A stretch of 64,000 bases of DNA from Streptococcus sanguinis (GCF_013343115.1 NZ_CP054570.1:1426001-1490000); one strand, 5' to 3'. Shown: positions 9,802-19,377, numbered from the stretch's first letter. Numbers and translations are program-made. The notes: generated by a model not told the origin, from the sequence alone.

Positions 9802-10488
9802 TTAGGTTAGGGTGACTGTCTTGGTCTGCTCGACGCGCTTAAAAATTTCAGAAACCAAGCAAACTGCTGCACTTAAGACAATTGAGACAAGCAGATAATT
9901 GAGCAGGAGCCCGTGATTGCCAACAAGCGGCGGATCTGTAAGAAATCCATAAGAACCCTTTGTCAACATATTGATAACAAGCAAAAACGCATTCATCAGA
10001 AAGGTCGTCCACACCACTCGCTGCCAGTTCATAGAGAAAGTATGATAATATCTGAAAAGATAAATCAAACAATTTCCCAAGAGCGCTAGATGGCCGATGA
10101 TAAAGGACAAAATAGTGATATGGGGAAAAGGGTAAGGATCAAAAATCGGATAAATAAAGGCTACAATCGAGCCAAAAGTCCCCAAAAGAGCAAAATAGAA
10201 TTTATAAACTGAGCGATTAGGCAGAAACATCAAGGCAAACATGGCCATTCTGCAATGATAAAAAGGCAAACTCTCAGACAGCGGGGCAGCAGTCAGTATA
10301 TACCAAGAGTAGAGGCCTATCAGCTGGCAAGCTTGCATCCCGACAAATAGCTGCTGGTAAGGCTTCCGATTGTAGTAGCGATAGGAAAGCCAGATAATCG
10401 CAAAGACCAGCCCCAAAAGAACAAAATACCAAAGTCCCAGTTGAGGCGGTTCGGTTTTATAAGTTGTAAACATATCTCTTATTCCCAT
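9802..10488 (-). CDS. YwaF/TIGR02206-type integral membrane protein, copy 1
   Basis: A 228-residue multi-spanning membrane protein, paralogous to the next gene. Shared landmarks in order are SLPFYHCRMAMF, the DPYPFPHITILSFIIGH block, and KGSYGFLTDPP. The His-Cys-Arg cluster in a membrane context is characteristic of the family, but no activity is established. The ATG at 10488 has GGGAG 8 nt upstream. An internal ATG at 10473 is possible, but the paralogue supports the longer form. First of the two-gene unit; the 107 bp separating it from the NUDIX gene contain no clear hairpin. Confidence 0.85.
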   Translation of the reverse strand: MGIRDMFTTYKTEPPQLGLWYFVLLGLVFAIIWLSYRYYNRKPYQQLFVGMQACQLIGLYSWYILTAAPLSESLPFYHCRMAMFALMFLPNRSVYKFYFALLGTFGSIVAFIYPIFDPYPFPHITILSFIIGHLALLGNCLIYLFRYYHTFSMNWQRVVWTTFLMNAFLLVINMLTKGSYGFLTDPPLVGNHGLLLNYLLVSIVLSAAVCLVSEIFKRVEQTKTVTLT

Positions 10489-10595
10489 CTCCTAGGCTCC
10501 CATTCTAATATAAGGTTTGAACAAGGCTGAGTCTGCCTGTTGTTGCAATAATTTCTAGCTTTTTCAGACAAAAAGTATCCCAGAAACTTACTTCA

Positions 10596-11207
10596 CTAAT
10601 CCAAATACTGTTCTCTATCTCCTTGATAAATCTCCCAAAGGATTTCCAACTGTTCTTTTGTCGTCCGCTTAGAAGATAATTCTGGTAAAGATTGGATAGC
10701 AAAGAAAGCTAACTCTTCTATTTCTGTATTAGGCTGAAAATCTCCATCCTCTATCTGACACTCGAAGACCAGTTTAGCATATTGCTTACTCTGAAATTGA
10801 AATTTATTAGTATCAAAAATTGCAAGCAGACGAGAAACTGAAACATTAAATCCCGTTTCTTCTTGGACTTCCTTGACGATATTTTCCTTAGGAGATAGGC
10901 CGACTTCACAAAAGCCGCCTGGTAAAGCCCAAGTTTTCTCATTTTTACCCTTGACTAAACAGACTTTTCCGTCTCGAACCAGTACAGCTCGGACATCAAT
11001 CAAAGGAGTGGCATAAAAATCCGTTGGGCGCAACAGCTCTGCCAATTCTTTCCCATCCAAATCTGACCAATCAGCCAGGAGGTGTCCCAAAAGCTGACGG
11101 AGTTCTAAGTAACGTTCTCGATCAAATTCATCACGACTAAATGCTAGACCTGTCTCTGTAATAGAAAGGAGACGTTGAATGGTTTTTGCAATTTCTTTAG
11201 TTTCCAT
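10596..11207 (-). CDS. NUDIX hydrolase with N-terminal helical domain
   Basis: A 203-residue protein. Residues 1-65 form a helical extension like the Nudix_N_2 domain of YjhB-type proteins, and 66-203 form the NUDIX fold. These enzymes hydrolyse nucleoside diphosphates linked to another group; the substrate here is unknown. The NUDIX box is GGFCEVGLSPKENIV then KEVQEETGF. The metal-binding EExG part is intact (EVQEETG), but the first Glu of the canonical box is Leu and the Arg is Lys. The gene overlaps the end of murF by 11 bp and so is translated from the murF mRNA. Confidence 0.88.
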   Translation of the reverse strand: METKEIAKTIQRLLSITETGLAFSRDEFDRERYLELRQLLGHLLADWSDLDGKELAELLRPTDFYATPLIDVRAVLVRDGKVCLVKGKNEKTWALPGGFCEVGLSPKENIVKEVQEETGFNVSVSRLLAIFDTNKFQFQSKQYAKLVFECQIEDGDFQPNTEIEELAFFAIQSLPELSSKRTTKEQLEILWEIYQGDREQYLD

Positions 11208-12567
11208 CTTCCAAGTCCTCTACCAGCTTCGCCAGATTCATAGAATTGCTGCCTTTGAGAAGAATTTGGTCGGCAGGAGTCAGCTTCTCTCTGACAGCTT
11301 GTTTCAGCTGTTCAAACTGGTCTTTCTCGTCATTTTTGATAAAGTATTGCACCTTGCCTGGCGGGTAAATCTCCTTGGCATAGTCATAGAGGGCTTCCAT
11401 GTCCTGTCCATAGAGGAAAAGGTCGGTCACAATTTCTGGATTGAGACTGGTAATCATCGAGCCATGCATGGACTTAGAGTCCGCTCCCAGCTCTTTCATA
11501 TCCGCCAGCACTGCCAATTTTCGTCCGCCTGGATTGGTCGGAATGGTCGAGAAAGTCTCCAGAATCAAGCGCATGGCTGTTGGATTGGCATTGTAGACAT
11601 CCGATAGGATATCTGCGCCATTGGAAGCTTTCTTCCACTCCGTTCGATTGCGGGTCAGCTCCAGCTCAGAAAAGGCTTGAGCAATTGCCGCCTCAGATAC
11701 ACCCTCCTGCAGAGCTGCATAGGCCGCAATCATGGCGTTGGTCGCATTGTACTTACCGGTCACAGGCAGGTCAATCCTTTGCTCTAAAAAGTTGCATTCA
11801 AAGCTCAAGCTGTCCTTGCGCTCTTCCAGACGCGTCAGGAAGATATCCGAATCAGGACCAAAGCGAACTAGTTTGCAGTCTGCTGGCAGAAATTCATTGA
11901 CAATCTTATCCGCCGGAACAATCAAGAGACCATCTTTTCTCAAACCGTCTGCAATCTGCATCTTGCCTTGAGCAATCTCAGCTCGGCTGCCGAAAAATTC
12001 CAGATGGGCTTCTCCGACCAGAGTTACAATGCCCGTCTTAGGTTTGGCAAGTTCAGACAGGAGATGGATATCGCCCAAGTGATCCTGCCCCATTTCTAAG
12101 ACAAGTTTCTCTGTATTCTCAGGCATGTGAAGAATCGTGTAGGGCAGACCGATTTCGTTGTTGTAATTACCTTGTGTCTTATAGGTTTTGTAACTGGTTG
12201 CTAGTAGCTGAGCCAGCATATCCTTAGTCGTCGTTTTACCGTTGGAACCTGTCACTGCCAGAACATCCACCTGCATCTTTTCCAGATAATATTGGGCCAA
12301 GCGCTGAAAGGCTGTCAGGACATCATCGACCAAGATATAAGCCCCCTCTGCCACTGGACGCTCAGATAGGGTGGCAGCAGCTCCCTGAGCAAAGGCTGTT
12401 GGGATAAAATTGTGACCGTCACGCGCTCCCTTAAGCGGCACAAAGAGGTCACCTGAGCCAATCAAGCGGCTATCAAACTCAGCATTTCTTAGCACGACAT
12501 TTTCAAACTGAGTCACATCATTTTTCGCAGACAAGACTTCTGCAATTTCATATAAATCTAATATCAT
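11197..12567 (-). CDS. murF: UDP-MurNAc-tripeptide--D-Ala-D-Ala ligase
   Basis: Adds the D-Ala-D-Ala dipeptide to the cytoplasmic wall precursor. The 456-residue protein has a MurF N-terminal domain, the ATP loop [13 protein letters not shown] (near residue 108), the central ligase signature EMGQDHLGD, and the C-terminal domain with YNANPTAMR. Length is normal. GAGGAAG precedes the ATG. It lies 75 bp after ddl, which makes its dipeptide substrate. A TATAAT about 60 bp upstream suggests it can be transcribed on its own. Confidence 0.96.
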   Translation of the reverse strand: MILDLYEIAEVLSAKNDVTQFENVVLRNAEFDSRLIGSGDLFVPLKGARDGHNFIPTAFAQGAAATLSERPVAEGAYILVDDVLTAFQRLAQYYLEKMQVDVLAVTGSNGKTTTKDMLAQLLATSYKTYKTQGNYNNEIGLPYTILHMPENTEKLVLEMGQDHLGDIHLLSELAKPKTGIVTLVGEAHLEFFGSRAEIAQGKMQIADGLRKDGLLIVPADKIVNEFLPADCKLVRFGPDSDIFLTRLEERKDSLSFECNFLEQRIDLPVTGKYNATNAMIAAYAALQEGVSEAAIAQAFSELELTRNRTEWKKASNGADILSDVYNANPTAMRLILETFSTIPTNPGGRKLAVLADMKELGADSKSMHGSMITSLNPEIVTDLFLYGQDMEALYDYAKEIYPPGKVQYFIKNDEKDQFEQLKQAVREKLTPADQILLKGSNSMNLAKLVEDLEDGN

Positions 12568-12642
12568 ACTTCTTCCTCGTTTTTCGGTTTGCTCGCAAAA
12601 AGAAAGGACCGAAAATTTTCAGCCCCTCTATTATATCATATT

Positions 12643-13689
12643 TTAGAGAAGATGCGCCTCTCTCTTAGCAAATGCCTCTTCAGCTAGACCAACTAACTTC
12701 TCAATCAAGTCAGGATAAGCCAGCCCCATATTTTCCCAAAGCAATGGATACATAGACCACTGGGTAAAACCTGGCATGGTATTGAGCTCATTAAGGAAGA
12801 CCTGACCATCTTCAGCATAGAAGAAATCACAGCGGGACAGTCCCAGCCCCCCCAGAGCTCGGAAAGCGGCCTCTGCATTTTGACGCATCAGACTCACCAC
12901 TTCGTCTGGAATCTTGGCCGGAATATCCATGGTAATCTTATTATCAATGTATTTGGCTTCGTAGTCATAGAAAGCCACGTCCTTGACCACTTCTCCAGGC
13001 AGGGTACTCTTGACGTCAACATTGCCCAGAAGTCCAACCTCAATCTCGCGAGCCGTCACTCCTTGCTCAACCAGTACCCGGCTGTCGTATTTGAAAGCCA
13101 GGTCCAGAGAAGCACGCAGTTCTGCTTGGTTCTCCGATTTAGAAATGCCGACACTAGAGCCCATATTGGAAGGTTTGGTGAAGACTGGATAGGTCAATTT
13201 CTCCTCGATTTCTTGAATCTTTTGCTCTAGATCCTCTCCATCAACCAGCGCTACATAAGGCACTTGGGCAATGCCTGCCGATTCCAGCACTCGCTTGGTC
13301 GTAATTTTATCCATGGCTAGGCTAGAAGACAAAATATTACAGCCGACATAAGGCATTTTGAGCACTTCTAGGAAGCCTTGAATAGAGCCATCTTCGCCCA
13401 TGGGACCATGCAAGACTGGAAAGACCACTGTTCCATCTTCGTAAATATCGCTGGGCTTGATCTTCTGAGACATATCAACTGTGGCATTGGTCATCAGCTT
13501 CTCATCAGCCGCTGGCTTTGCTTCAAATTCCTGAGTTTGGATAAAATCTCCATCCTTGGTGATGAAGTAAGTCTTCACCGAGAATCTATCATAATTGACA
13601 GCCCGCATGACGCTCTCAGCTGATAAAACCGAAACTTCCCGCTCTGCACTGCGTCCGCCATACAATAAAATCAATCTTTGTTTTGCCAT
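12643..13689 (-). CDS. ddl: D-alanine--D-alanine ligase
   Basis: ATP-grasp enzyme joining two D-alanines for wall precursors. The 348 residues begin with [17 protein letters not shown], the usual Ddl start. [13 protein letters not shown], the omega-loop region and [17 protein letters not shown] (metal and substrate binding, near residue 310) follow. Tyr rather than Phe in the SxMxP region is usual for vancomycin-sensitive Ddl. ATG at 13689 has AGGA at 6 nt; a first in-frame ATG at 13704 has no ribosome site. Functionally paired with murF downstream. Confidence 0.96.
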   Translation of the reverse strand: MAKQRLILLYGGRSAEREVSVLSAESVMRAVNYDRFSVKTYFITKDGDFIQTQEFEAKPAADEKLMTNATVDMSQKIKPSDIYEDGTVVFPVLHGPMGEDGSIQGFLEVLKMPYVGCNILSSSLAMDKITTKRVLESAGIAQVPYVALVDGEDLEQKIQEIEEKLTYPVFTKPSNMGSSVGISKSENQAELRASLDLAFKYDSRVLVEQGVTAREIEVGLLGNVDVKSTLPGEVVKDVAFYDYEAKYIDNKITMDIPAKIPDEVVSLMRQNAEAAFRALGGLGLSRCDFFYAEDGQVFLNELNTMPGFTQWSMYPLLWENMGLAYPDLIEKLVGLAEEAFAKREAHLL

Positions 13690-13860
13690 GATTTTTCCTA
13701 TCATTTTCTAAAAATAGTACGATTTACAAAAGCTGCCAGCTCGAAATAAAACAACCCAAAAATCTTGGTTTTGCATCAATCTAGCTGATGGATTCTTCTA
13801 AGCAGGAGCTTCTGTATCAGTCCGTTTTAGTATATCACAATTCCCAGCATTTTTGAACAG

Positions 13861-13905
13861 AAAAAAGGACTCTTCCAGCCAGCTAGAGCCAGAAAAATCC
13901 TTTAT
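13861..13905 (-). terminator. terminator after recR
   Basis: Stem AAAGGA...TCCTTT, strengthened by an internal repeat around CCAGC, then a T tract on the minus strand. The remaining 13690-13860 is the ddl promoter region, with a TATACT near 13830. Confidence 0.65.
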
Positions 13906-13907
13906 GT

Positions 13908-14504
13908 TTATAATTCCGTCCGATTTTCGATAGCGCGAATCAATGTAACCTCGTCCGCATATTCAATGTCGGAGCCAACCGCCAAACCACGCGCTAGCCG
14001 AGTCACCTTAATCCCAGCGGGCTTCAGAACCCGTGAGATGTACATGGAGGTCGCTTCGCCATCCGCAGTCGCATTGGTCGCGACGATAACCTCCGTCACT
14101 TCACTATCCATCAGACGAGTAATCAGACTCTTGAGATTGATGTCGTCCGGTCCAACGCCGTTCATAGGTGAAATCAAGCCGTGCAAGACATGATAAAGTC
14201 CGTGGTATTCCTGGATATTTTCCATGGCTGACACATCTCGGCTGTCCTCAACGATCAAAATAGTCGATTGATCGCGCGACTGGTCTTGACAGATAGCACA
14301 AGGGTCTTCGTCCGTCAAGTTGCCGCAAACAGAGCAGTAGCTCAGCTCACGCTTAGCTGCCAGCAGATTCTTAGCAAATTCATTGACATCGTCATCGCTC
14401 ATGCCAATAGTGTAAAAAGCCAGTCGAGTGGCTGTTTTGATGCCAATGCCGGGCAGTTTTGAAAAACTGTCAATCAGATTGGCAATAGGGGTTGGGTAAA
14501 GCAT
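13908..14504 (-). CDS. recR: recombination protein RecR
   Basis: DNA-clamp protein that works with RecO and RecF to load RecA at gaps. The 198-residue protein contains the helix-hairpin-helix ([13 protein letters not shown], residue 17 on), a four-cysteine zinc finger ([16 protein letters not shown], about 57-72), the Toprim motif (IVEDSRD) and a Walker-B-like C-terminal end. Length is typical. It lies downstream of pbp2b, an order commonly seen in streptococci. Confidence 0.96.
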   Translation of the reverse strand: MLYPTPIANLIDSFSKLPGIGIKTATRLAFYTIGMSDDDVNEFAKNLLAAKRELSYCSVCGNLTDEDPCAICQDQSRDQSTILIVEDSRDVSAMENIQEYHGLYHVLHGLISPMNGVGPDDINLKSLITRLMDSEVTEVIVATNATADGEATSMYISRVLKPAGIKVTRLARGLAVGSDIEYADEVTLIRAIENRTEL

Positions 14505-14607
14505 AAAATCCTTTCTCTATTCTCAAAAAATCTCCTCAAACCAGATTGCTCTACTTGAGCACTGACAACTTAAGCTTTCTCCGTTTGCTGATGATTTTCA
14601 TTGAGCA

Positions 14608-16662
14608 CTAATTCATAGGGTGTTGTTGATTGTATAGATTGATAATATCACGAGTGATACTGTGGCTGACAGTAGAAGATAGGTCCGTATTGTGAGGGAA
14701 CACCACCGCCACCGCAATCTGCGGTTTCTCACTTGGTGCATAGGACACGACATTGGTATTGATGGCTTCTTTCTTGCCCTTGTCCACAAAGGTCTCAGCC
14801 GTACCAGTCTTGGCACTGATTGGCACGCTCTCTCCCTGGGAAATGGTCCGGCCAGTCGTAAAGCCACTGCTGCCATGAACCACTTGATAGAAGCCTTGCT
14901 TGATAATGCTCATATCTTCGTCAGAGATATTGACCTGGTTCAGATCCTTGGTGTCAATTTTCTGCACCAAATCACCGAGTCCTCCTTGGTCGCTGTTACC
15001 GTAAATGCCTTCAACAATATGCGGAGCTACACGCTTGCCGTTATTAGCTACTGTTGAGGCATACTGGGCCAGCTGAAGCGTTGTATAGTTGTCAAACTGG
15101 CCGAAAGAATTGGTCAGATAGTTGGCAAAGGTAAACTTATCTGGAAGATAACCTGTGGACTCATTTGGCAAATCAATCCCTGTCGAAGTGCCCAGACCAT
15201 ACTCCGCAAAAGTCGACCGTAGCTTTTTCATGGACGGATCCAGCTCATCAAAATCCAGCTTCATATCCGCTGAGTAAGGCGTCCCCATCATCTTCAGCGC
15301 TACCTGCACCATATAGGTATTGGAAGAGTATTCCAAGGCCTCTTGGGCTGTGATAGCACGTGAACCATACTGGGTAAACCAAGAAGTGATACTGTCCGTA
15401 CCGCCAAAGCTAATCGGCTGGTCTGTCAGGACTTGGTTGCCGCTAATGGCATTATTCTCCCAGCCCGAGGTCAGAGTTGCAGCCTTGACAACAGATCCCG
15501 GAACAAAGACATTAGTCATGGTCCCCAGAGCATCGACCGAGCTTTCTCCCGTTTCCAGATCGTGCCGGATGCCTGCCATGGCTAAAACGGCGCCGGTATT
15601 GGGATCCATAGCTACGGCATAAACACCCTCAGAGTAAGTTGCATTGCCACTAGCCAACTCTGCATTAAAGGCATTTTTGAGAATGTCCTCCACTCCCTGC
15701 TGGAAGCTCAAGTCCACCGTCAGCTTGAGATTGTCGCCCTTACTGCCGTCAGAGATATTTTCCACACTCTCCATATTACCATTTTTGTCCAGATGAATCT
15801 CCTTCTCAGCTCGCTTGCCTTGCAGGACTGACTCATACTGCTTTTCCAAATAGGAGGTCCCCACCCGGTCATTGAGGGAGTAGCCTTTTTTCAGGTAATC
15901 ATCCACTTCCTCAGCCGGAAGTCCAGTCTTTTCTGTCGAGATATTACCCACGATGGAAGCCAGTGAGGTATCCAAGACCTTGCGGTCCCAGCCCGTTGAG
16001 ACACTGATACCCGGCAGCTCTTTGCTGCTAGAAGCCAGTACAGCCACCTGCTCTGTTGTCAGCGGATCTGTCTGGATGGTCCCCGTCGCAAAGTTGGAAA
16101 TTGCATTCATCTGACTAAAGAGAACGATGGCCTTCTTTTCCTCATCCGTATAGCCCAGCTGCTTAGGGTCAATGCTCTCAGCTGCCGCCTTATAGATTTT
16201 GGACTCAGGCAGGCGATTGCCGTCAGTATCAAATTTCTTGTCCTTGGGCAGCTTTTCCACCACTTCCTGATAGACTGCGCTGTCCGCCAAATAATAATCC
16301 ACCTCTTGGCGTTCTGTCACCTCAGTATCGCTGACATTGACATAGGTCAGGAGCTTTTGAGCTGTCGCTCGAATCTCTCCAGCCGTCAGCCGATTATCCC
16401 GTGTATAGGTCACCACCTGCTTGGTCGTATTTTCCACCAAGGGCTTGCCGGTAGCATCATAAATCTGCCCACGAACTGAGCTAGTGGTAATCTTGGTCTT
16501 GCTGGCCTTGGCCAACTTATCCGTATAAAAGTCCTGATTGACCACCTGCATATAGCCCAGACGGGCAATCAAGGCTAAAAACAAAAACATCACAATCCCA
16601 AACAGCAGATAAAGCCTTCTGGTGATGGAATGACTGTCAAATTTTCTCTTCTTCCTTGCCAT
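14608..16662 (-). CDS. penA: penicillin-binding protein 2B, class B transpeptidase
   Basis: Cross-links septal/peripheral peptidoglycan. The protein has about 684 residues and can be aligned along its length with pneumococcal PBP2b. It has a short basic N-terminus, one membrane helix (LLFGIVMFLFLALIARLGYM), a dimerisation domain, and the transpeptidase domain with S390-V-V-K, S446-S-N and K618-T-G. The residue after SSN is Thr, as in penicillin-susceptible pneumococcal alleles (the equivalent Thr is Ala in many resistant ones). The start is uncertain: ATG at 16662 (MARKKRK) is favoured, with in-frame ATG at 16674 or 16731 as alternatives. Upstream of recR. Confidence 0.95.
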   Translation of the reverse strand: MARKKRKFDSHSITRRLYLLFGIVMFLFLALIARLGYMQVVNQDFYTDKLAKASKTKITTSSVRGQIYDATGKPLVENTTKQVVTYTRDNRLTAGEIRATAQKLLTYVNVSDTEVTERQEVDYYLADSAVYQEVVEKLPKDKKFDTDGNRLPESKIYKAAAESIDPKQLGYTDEEKKAIVLFSQMNAISNFATGTIQTDPLTTEQVAVLASSSKELPGISVSTGWDRKVLDTSLASIVGNISTEKTGLPAEEVDDYLKKGYSLNDRVGTSYLEKQYESVLQGKRAEKEIHLDKNGNMESVENISDGSKGDNLKLTVDLSFQQGVEDILKNAFNAELASGNATYSEGVYAVAMDPNTGAVLAMAGIRHDLETGESSVDALGTMTNVFVPGSVVKAATLTSGWENNAISGNQVLTDQPISFGGTDSITSWFTQYGSRAITAQEALEYSSNTYMVQVALKMMGTPYSADMKLDFDELDPSMKKLRSTFAEYGLGTSTGIDLPNESTGYLPDKFTFANYLTNSFGQFDNYTTLQLAQYASTVANNGKRVAPHIVEGIYGNSDQGGLGDLVQKIDTKDLNQVNISDEDMSIIKQGFYQVVHGSSGFTTGRTISQGESVPISAKTGTAETFVDKGKKEAINTNVVSYAPSEKPQIAVAVVFPHNTDLSSTVSHSITRDIINLYNQQHPMN

Positions 16663-16841
16663 CTTCTCTCTCATTCTAGTAAAAGTTCTGAACTTTATTT
16701 TACCATAAATCCAGCTCAATGAATGTTTCAAAACTGATAGAAAATCTGAAAATGTGGACGAGTTTAGAGGAAATCCGCTAAACCTCGGAACAGAAAAGAC
16801 TTGCCGGCTAGACTTCCAGCAATCCTTGTTCTTCCTCTCTG

Positions 16842-16875
16842 GAAAAGCAAAGAACCTGAGAATAATCTCAGATTC
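16842..16875 (-). terminator. terminator after gpmA
   Basis: Stem of 10 with one mismatch (16852-16861 with 16866-16875, core CTGAGA/TCTCAG), then a loose T-rich stretch on the minus strand. Confidence 0.55.
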
Positions 16876-16883
16876 CTTTAAGC

Positions 16884-17576
16884 TTATTTTCCAAGGTAGT
16901 ATTCTTTTACTACGTTCAATTTTTCGTCAAATTCGAATACCAATGGTGGGAAGTTTGGAATTTCCACATCCATGATTTCATCGTCAGACAATTGTTTGAT
17001 GTGCTTCACAAGAGCACGGATAGAGTTACCGTGTGCACCTACAAAGACATTTTTGCCATCTTTCAAAGCTGGAGCAATCTTGTCTTCCCAGAATGGAAGG
17101 GCACGCTCAAGTGTCACTTTCAAGTTTTCAGCATCTGGAATTACTGAGTCGTCAAGTGAAGCATAACGACGGTCAGTGTGTGCTGAGTACTCATCATCAC
17201 GTGGCATTGCTGGAGGCAATACATCGTATGAACGACGCCAGATATGCACTTGTTCATCACCAAATTGCTCAGCTGCTTCTGCCTTGTTTTTACCAGTCAG
17301 ACCGCCATAGTGACGCTCATTCAAGCGCCATGATTTTTCAACTGGTACCCAAAGCTGATCAGCCGCTTCCAAAGCAAGGTTAGTTGTCTTAATCGCACGC
17401 TTCAAAACTGAAGTGTAAGCTTGGTCAAACTCGATACCAGCTTCTTTAATCAGTTTACCAGCGTCGATTGCTTGCTGAGTACCTTTTTCAGACAAGTCAA
17501 CATCAGCCCAACCAGTGAAAAGGTTAGCTTTGTTCCATTCAGACTCACCGTGGCGAGCAAAAACTAATTTTACCAT
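16884..17576 (-). CDS. gpmA: 2,3-bisphosphoglycerate-dependent phosphoglycerate mutase
   Basis: Glycolytic interconversion of 3- and 2-phosphoglycerate. The 230-residue protein has the phosphohistidine loop ARHGESEWN (His9), the dPGM signature [23 protein letters not shown], and the second catalytic His in [14 protein letters not shown] lies 11 nt before the ATG. Codon choice looks strongly biased to preferred codons, as expected for a highly expressed enzyme. Single gene. A possible catabolite site lies upstream. Confidence 0.96.
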   Translation of the reverse strand: MVKLVFARHGESEWNKANLFTGWADVDLSEKGTQQAIDAGKLIKEAGIEFDQAYTSVLKRAIKTTNLALEAADQLWVPVEKSWRLNERHYGGLTGKNKAEAAEQFGDEQVHIWRRSYDVLPPAMPRDDEYSAHTDRRYASLDDSVIPDAENLKVTLERALPFWEDKIAPALKDGKNVFVGAHGNSIRALVKHIKQLSDDEIMDVEIPNFPPLVFEFDEKLNVVKEYYLGK

Positions 17577-17686
17577 TAGATGGATTCTCCTTTTATTTTC
17601 CGAGGAAACCCCCGTTTATCTATTCTATTTTACAAAATTTTCGCCTAAAAAGCTAGCCTATTTCGTCAAATCAGACCTTTTTCAAC

Positions 17687-17702
17687 AAGAAAGCGCTTTT
17701 GT
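17687..17702 (-). promoter_or_regulatory. possible cre (CcpA) site upstream of gpmA
   Basis: Palindrome AAAGCGCTTT (17690-17699) with flanks resembling the cre consensus TGNAANCGNTNNCA, about 115 bp before the gpmA start. Match is incomplete. Confidence 0.3.
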
Positions 17703-17725
17703 ATTTCCGAGCAGAAACCTTTGCC

Positions 17726-18466
17726 CTAACACCCACCAGATAGATAAACCTCGTTGGCTTCCTTAAGCCACCAAGTCCGCCGCCTGTCTATCAGTTGATG
17801 AATGGCCAACAAGCCTGCTACTATCCAGTTACAAAGCATATTGACAAAGACAAAGAGCTCTACTCCCTTAGTCTGCTGGGCGGGAGTTAGCTGAATTTGC
17901 TTGACAATCAACGATTCTCCTTCCATTTCGTAAAACTTAGGCATATAAGCACTTAATAAGATGATAACAAAGATAAAGAGAGTAAGCTGAACTGGCCAAG
18001 AATAAAGAATTTTATGAAAATGCTCAATCCTCAAAGAGAAGGTAAAAAATCGCTTAACACGCTCTCTTGCTACAAAAAGGATAAATAAGGGAATGTAGCC
18101 AAAAAGTGTCACACTAAATAAGGTGGGATTATGAGAACTAGAAGGAATAAATCTACTAAATCCATAGTCGCCTGTCCATAGAAACCAGCCACCTATAACC
18201 TGTGGCAACCAATAAGATAGAATGATAATGAGCAGTGTTGAAGTAATCCCAATTTTGACACTCCATACTCGCTTCACTTTTTGATAAATAAGAAAAAGAC
18301 GTGAGCGATCCACACTGTTTTGAGGAAGATTTTCCTTTATTAGCTTGCCACAGGAAGGACAAATAGGATAGTCCGATTCCCCTTCAAAAAGAAGATGACG
18401 GCATTCCAAAAAAGGTGATTCTCTGCTTCCTGATATCTCTTCCTCCCAATCTCTTCTCCAGAACAT
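17726..18466 (-). CDS. membrane protein with N-terminal zinc ribbon, unknown function
   Basis: A 246-residue protein. Near residues 20-45 it carries a cysteine cluster (ECRHLLF then CPSCGKLI) that looks like a degenerate zinc ribbon. After a linker there are about four hydrophobic helices: residues 72-95, 118-133, 157-177 and 198-220. I cannot assign a family. AGGAGG before the ATG gives a clear start. It is monocistronic, with a promoter about 140 bp upstream and so an unusually long untranslated leader. Confidence 0.75.
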   Translation of the reverse strand: MFWRRDWEEEISGSRESPFLECRHLLFEGESDYPICPSCGKLIKENLPQNSVDRSRLFLIYQKVKRVWSVKIGITSTLLIIILSYWLPQVIGGWFLWTGDYGFSRFIPSSSHNPTLFSVTLFGYIPLFILFVARERVKRFFTFSLRIEHFHKILYSWPVQLTLFIFVIILLSAYMPKFYEMEGESLIVKQIQLTPAQQTKGVELFVFVNMLCNWIVAGLLAIHQLIDRRRTWWLKEANEVYLSGGC

Positions 18467-18607
18467 AAGACCTCCTAAAAATCTAACCTACCCACAAAGT
18501 AATACCCCTTAAAGATTTCGATACTACAGACTTATGATGAATTTACTTATATTGTAAATCCTTCAGAACTCTTTGAATCTCTTTGTACAAGGCTTTATTC
18601 TGCTTTC

Positions 18608-18636
18608 ATTATATCAAAAGAGAATTGGCCTGTAAA
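18608..18636 (-). promoter_or_regulatory. promoter of the zinc-ribbon membrane protein gene
   Basis: TTTACA (18631-18636), 17 nt, TATAAT (18608-18613) on the minus strand. Predicted start near 18601, giving a leader of about 135 nt. Confidence 0.6.
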
Positions 18637-18763
18637 ATAATAGCATAAGTATATAAGGGGTTGTCCTTAAAATATCTGATCTTGCTAAGTGCTGTACTTG
18701 ACTAGGTACCAACGTCTCTAAGCTCAGATGATATCCTGCGAACATGCCTTGCTAAAACACATA

Positions 18764-18800
18764 GAAAAAGGCTAAGAGACATAAGTTCTAGCCTTGCTTT
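18764..18800. terminator. bidirectional terminator
   Basis: AAGGCTA (18767-18773) pairs with TAGCCTT (18788-18794), with A-run on one side and T-rich run on the other. It ends perR transcription on the minus strand. Confidence 0.6.
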
Positions 18801-18933
18801 TTATTAGAAATAGAATCTTGACGCAATAGCCGATTGTCAAATTGCTGCTTTGAAGTTGCAGATAGAATTTGCGAAGCGAGTCACAACTTTGTTCGTCTTT
18901 GAGGCTCCAAAAAGCTCCTAATCATCCTCGCAG

Positions 18934-19377
18934 TCACACCGCCTCCTGCTGGCATTGGGGGCATAGGCCATAGACAGTCGTTTGGCTTTGGGTGATGTGG
19001 TAGCCAGTCTGTACTTCAGCCTCATGCTTCACATCCGGAAGTTCCAGCTCCATATCAGCAATACGGCCGCACTTTTCACAGATGACATTGAGGTGCTGAT
19101 GGCCCATAAAGTCAAAGTAGGTTGTCGTATCATTGCGAACCTTGAGCTCAGCGACAAAACCCTCATCAATCAGAACCTTGAGATTATTATAGACTGTTGC
19201 CAGACTCATATTAGGGAAATTGGGCTTCAAGTCCTGATATATCATTTCAGCGCTCGGATGGTCGTGACTTTGGATAATATAGTCAATTACCGCCTTCCGC
19301 GTTTCTGTAATACGCACGCCCTTGGCGCGCAAATGGCCAATTACTTGGTCAAAATCATGCTGATGTTCTTGTTTCAT
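18934..19377 (-). CDS. perR: PerR, Fur-family peroxide-responsive repressor
   Basis: Metal-dependent DNA-binding repressor that senses peroxide by oxidation of its iron-bound histidines. The 147-residue protein has an N-terminal winged helix (MSLATVYNNLKVL recognition region) and a C-terminal dimerisation domain. The structural zinc site is made of CEKC and CPQC. The regulatory metal ligands typical of PerR are present: an Asp in TTYFDF (Fur has Glu there), HQH, and the Asp in RIADME. It is the only Fur-family gene in the window. Its own upstream region has a partial PerR-like sequence near the -10. Probable target in the window: dpr. Confidence 0.92.
   Translation of the reverse strand: MKQEHQHDFDQVIGHLRAKGVRITETRKAVIDYIIQSHDHPSAEMIYQDLKPNFPNMSLATVYNNLKVLIDEGFVAELKVRNDTTTYFDFMGHQHLNVICEKCGRIADMELELPDVKHEAEVQTGYHITQSQTTVYGLCPQCQQEAV

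Larger units (their letters stand above)
18467..18933. other. 467-bp intergenic region
   Basis: Holds the promoter and about 135-nt leader of the zinc-ribbon membrane protein (18467-18636) and a bidirectional terminator (18764-18800). The AT-rich stretch at about 18800-18930 has no reading frame I would support. That last stretch has short repeated words (TTGCAGATAG, GCTGCTTTGAAG) and may be an intergenic repeat-family member; this could not be tested. Confidence 0.5.

Noticed and set aside
10505..10702. 65-codon minus-strand frame after the NUDIX gene
   Set aside because: It overlaps the NUDIX 3' end in another frame, with no ribosome site or homology.
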